From Sitta carolinensis (Eukaryota > Chordata > Aves > Passeriformes > Sittidae): a DNA stretch of 64,000 nt. The notes beneath the pieces are model-generated. The model made no database searches. It saw nothing but the letters and a program-made list of their open reading frames with translations, and was not told the origin of the DNA. The DNA lies in NCBI GenBank assembly GCA_032173965.1, contig CM063284.1:107465910-107529909 (forward strand), given 5' to 3'. Numbering within the stretch: the first letter of the stretch is position 1; every line of letters begins with the position of its first letter. A program made the translations under genes and the position numbers. Positions 63,143 through 64,000 of this stretch are shown one piece after another.

Positions 63143-64000
63143 GTGAGTGATCCGTCCTGGGTTGTCCCGGCTGCGGGCACGTCCCGTATCGCGACTTACC
63201 CGGCGTGTCGCGGTCGCCGCTGCCGTAGGGGCGGTGGGCACGAAAGAGGCTGCCGCGCTGCCCTTGCTGCTGGGGACGAGCCGTGGCGAAGGACGGGCCG
63301 GGCGGCGGGGGTGATGGTGATGGTGGTGGCGGCGGCGGTGTGTGTTTCGGGCTGGTTGTCTGCCCCAAACTTCTGGGAACCGGACTATGCGTCTGCCTTG
63401 CAGGGCATTGGCAGTGAGATTGGGCTCAGTCGGGTAGCGCTGGGGATGCTTACAGCCTGTCTGAAGGATGCATCTGGAAGTCTCTGGATAAAGGCAACTT
63501 CTGACTTAGCTAGATAGCACGAAGAGCGGGAGAAGTAACCAAAAACTCAGCGGCCAAGTTACCCTTATACGTGACTTGAAAAAGACTGCTCGAGGCTTTA
63601 GTGGAACTTGGAAGGAGGAGTATCCCGGGGAGGGGGGTGTGAGCGCGGGTCGGCGGCTGCAGAGCTCCTCCGTAATTTATGGAGCGGGCCAGGCTGCCCG
63701 CACTGCCCCCCAGCCGGGCCGTCCCGCGGCAATTCTTGTCGCTGGCACAACCAGGCCGATGCGACTTTTCCTGGAACAAAATGCTGCCGTGCTTAAGGAG
63801 GGCAGAGTTGAGAGTTCATTACGTGTTGCTCCTTGAAACTCTTTTTTTCTGTAAACCCTCTGTGGGAAACGTAAGAGTTCGGAGAGATACCGCCCTTACA
63901 GGTGTGCTTCCTATAGCAGCAGTGGCTGATACAGACATCTTAATACTTTGGATAGCAACAGAGGATTAGCCAGGCTTCCACCTGCATTTTCTCTTAAGAG
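63143..64000 (+). other. TAF4B: TAF4B intron 1 (start)
   Basis: Begins with the GTGAGT donor and leaves the CpG island at about 63520. It includes a short GATGGT/GGCGGC-type tract near 63309-63340. I see no further exon before the window ends. Confidence 0.75.

Larger units (their letters stand above)
62150..63520. promoter_or_regulatory. TAF4B: CpG island and promoter of TAF4B
   Basis: Dense CpG sequence with GC boxes and a CACGTG E-box (62697-62702) surrounds the first TAF4B exon. No TATA box is evident, so transcription probably starts at several sites. Long overlapping open frames on both strands here reflect GC richness, not genes. The exact start site cannot be fixed from sequence. Confidence 0.8.

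Noticed and set aside
62214..63368. Open frames of 310, 367 and 219 codons on both strands
   Set aside because: Stop-poor because the CpG island is GC-rich; they overlap each other and the TAF4B exon in other frames and contain no known domain.

Overview
This window is vertebrate nuclear DNA, almost certainly from a bird. It holds intron-split genes with GT-AG junctions, CpG-island promoters, several CR1 LINE fragments (one ending in the avian 'GATTCTAT' tail) and many short solo LTRs of avian endogenous-retrovirus type. Nothing bacterial or viral-episomal is present. I cannot name the species from sequence alone.

Layout. Positions 1-40915 (minus strand) carry SS18 (SYT), a subunit of BAF (SWI/SNF) chromatin-remodelling complexes. 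All ten coding exons can be placed; the last is cut by the window edge about 16 codons before the expected stop. The exons add up to 1205 coding bases, in frame throughout. The introns are AT-rich and hold one CR1 copy, one CR1 tail, about five LTRs and several A-runs. A CpG island (about 40.26-41.56 kb) covers SS18 exon 1. Positions 62863-63142 (plus strand) are the first coding exon of a TAF4-family gene, taken as TAF4B from its LQLPANLQLPPG motif and its place near SS18. It lies in a second CpG island and is preceded by a 23-codon uORF whose stop overlaps the main start.

Between them, where mammals carry PSMA8 (testis-specific proteasome subunit alpha4s) in the order SS18(-) PSMA8(+) TAF4B(+), there is no working gene. 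Degraded plus-strand remnants of PSMA8 exons 2-6 remain, in the correct order, at 50125-50252, 52993-53096, 55159-55247, 55713-55834 and 55931-55990. They contain stop codons, single-base indels and broken splice sites, but three keep the exact or expected exon lengths, and residues specific to PSMA8 rather than PSMA7 survive. This looks like a unitary pseudogene left in place after loss of the spermatoproteasome subunit, and it is the main discovery of the window.

The dead-gene interval has been filled by CR1 copies, a nested solo LTR inside a CR1, two near-identical 296-bp solo LTRs and a composite pyrimidine microsatellite.
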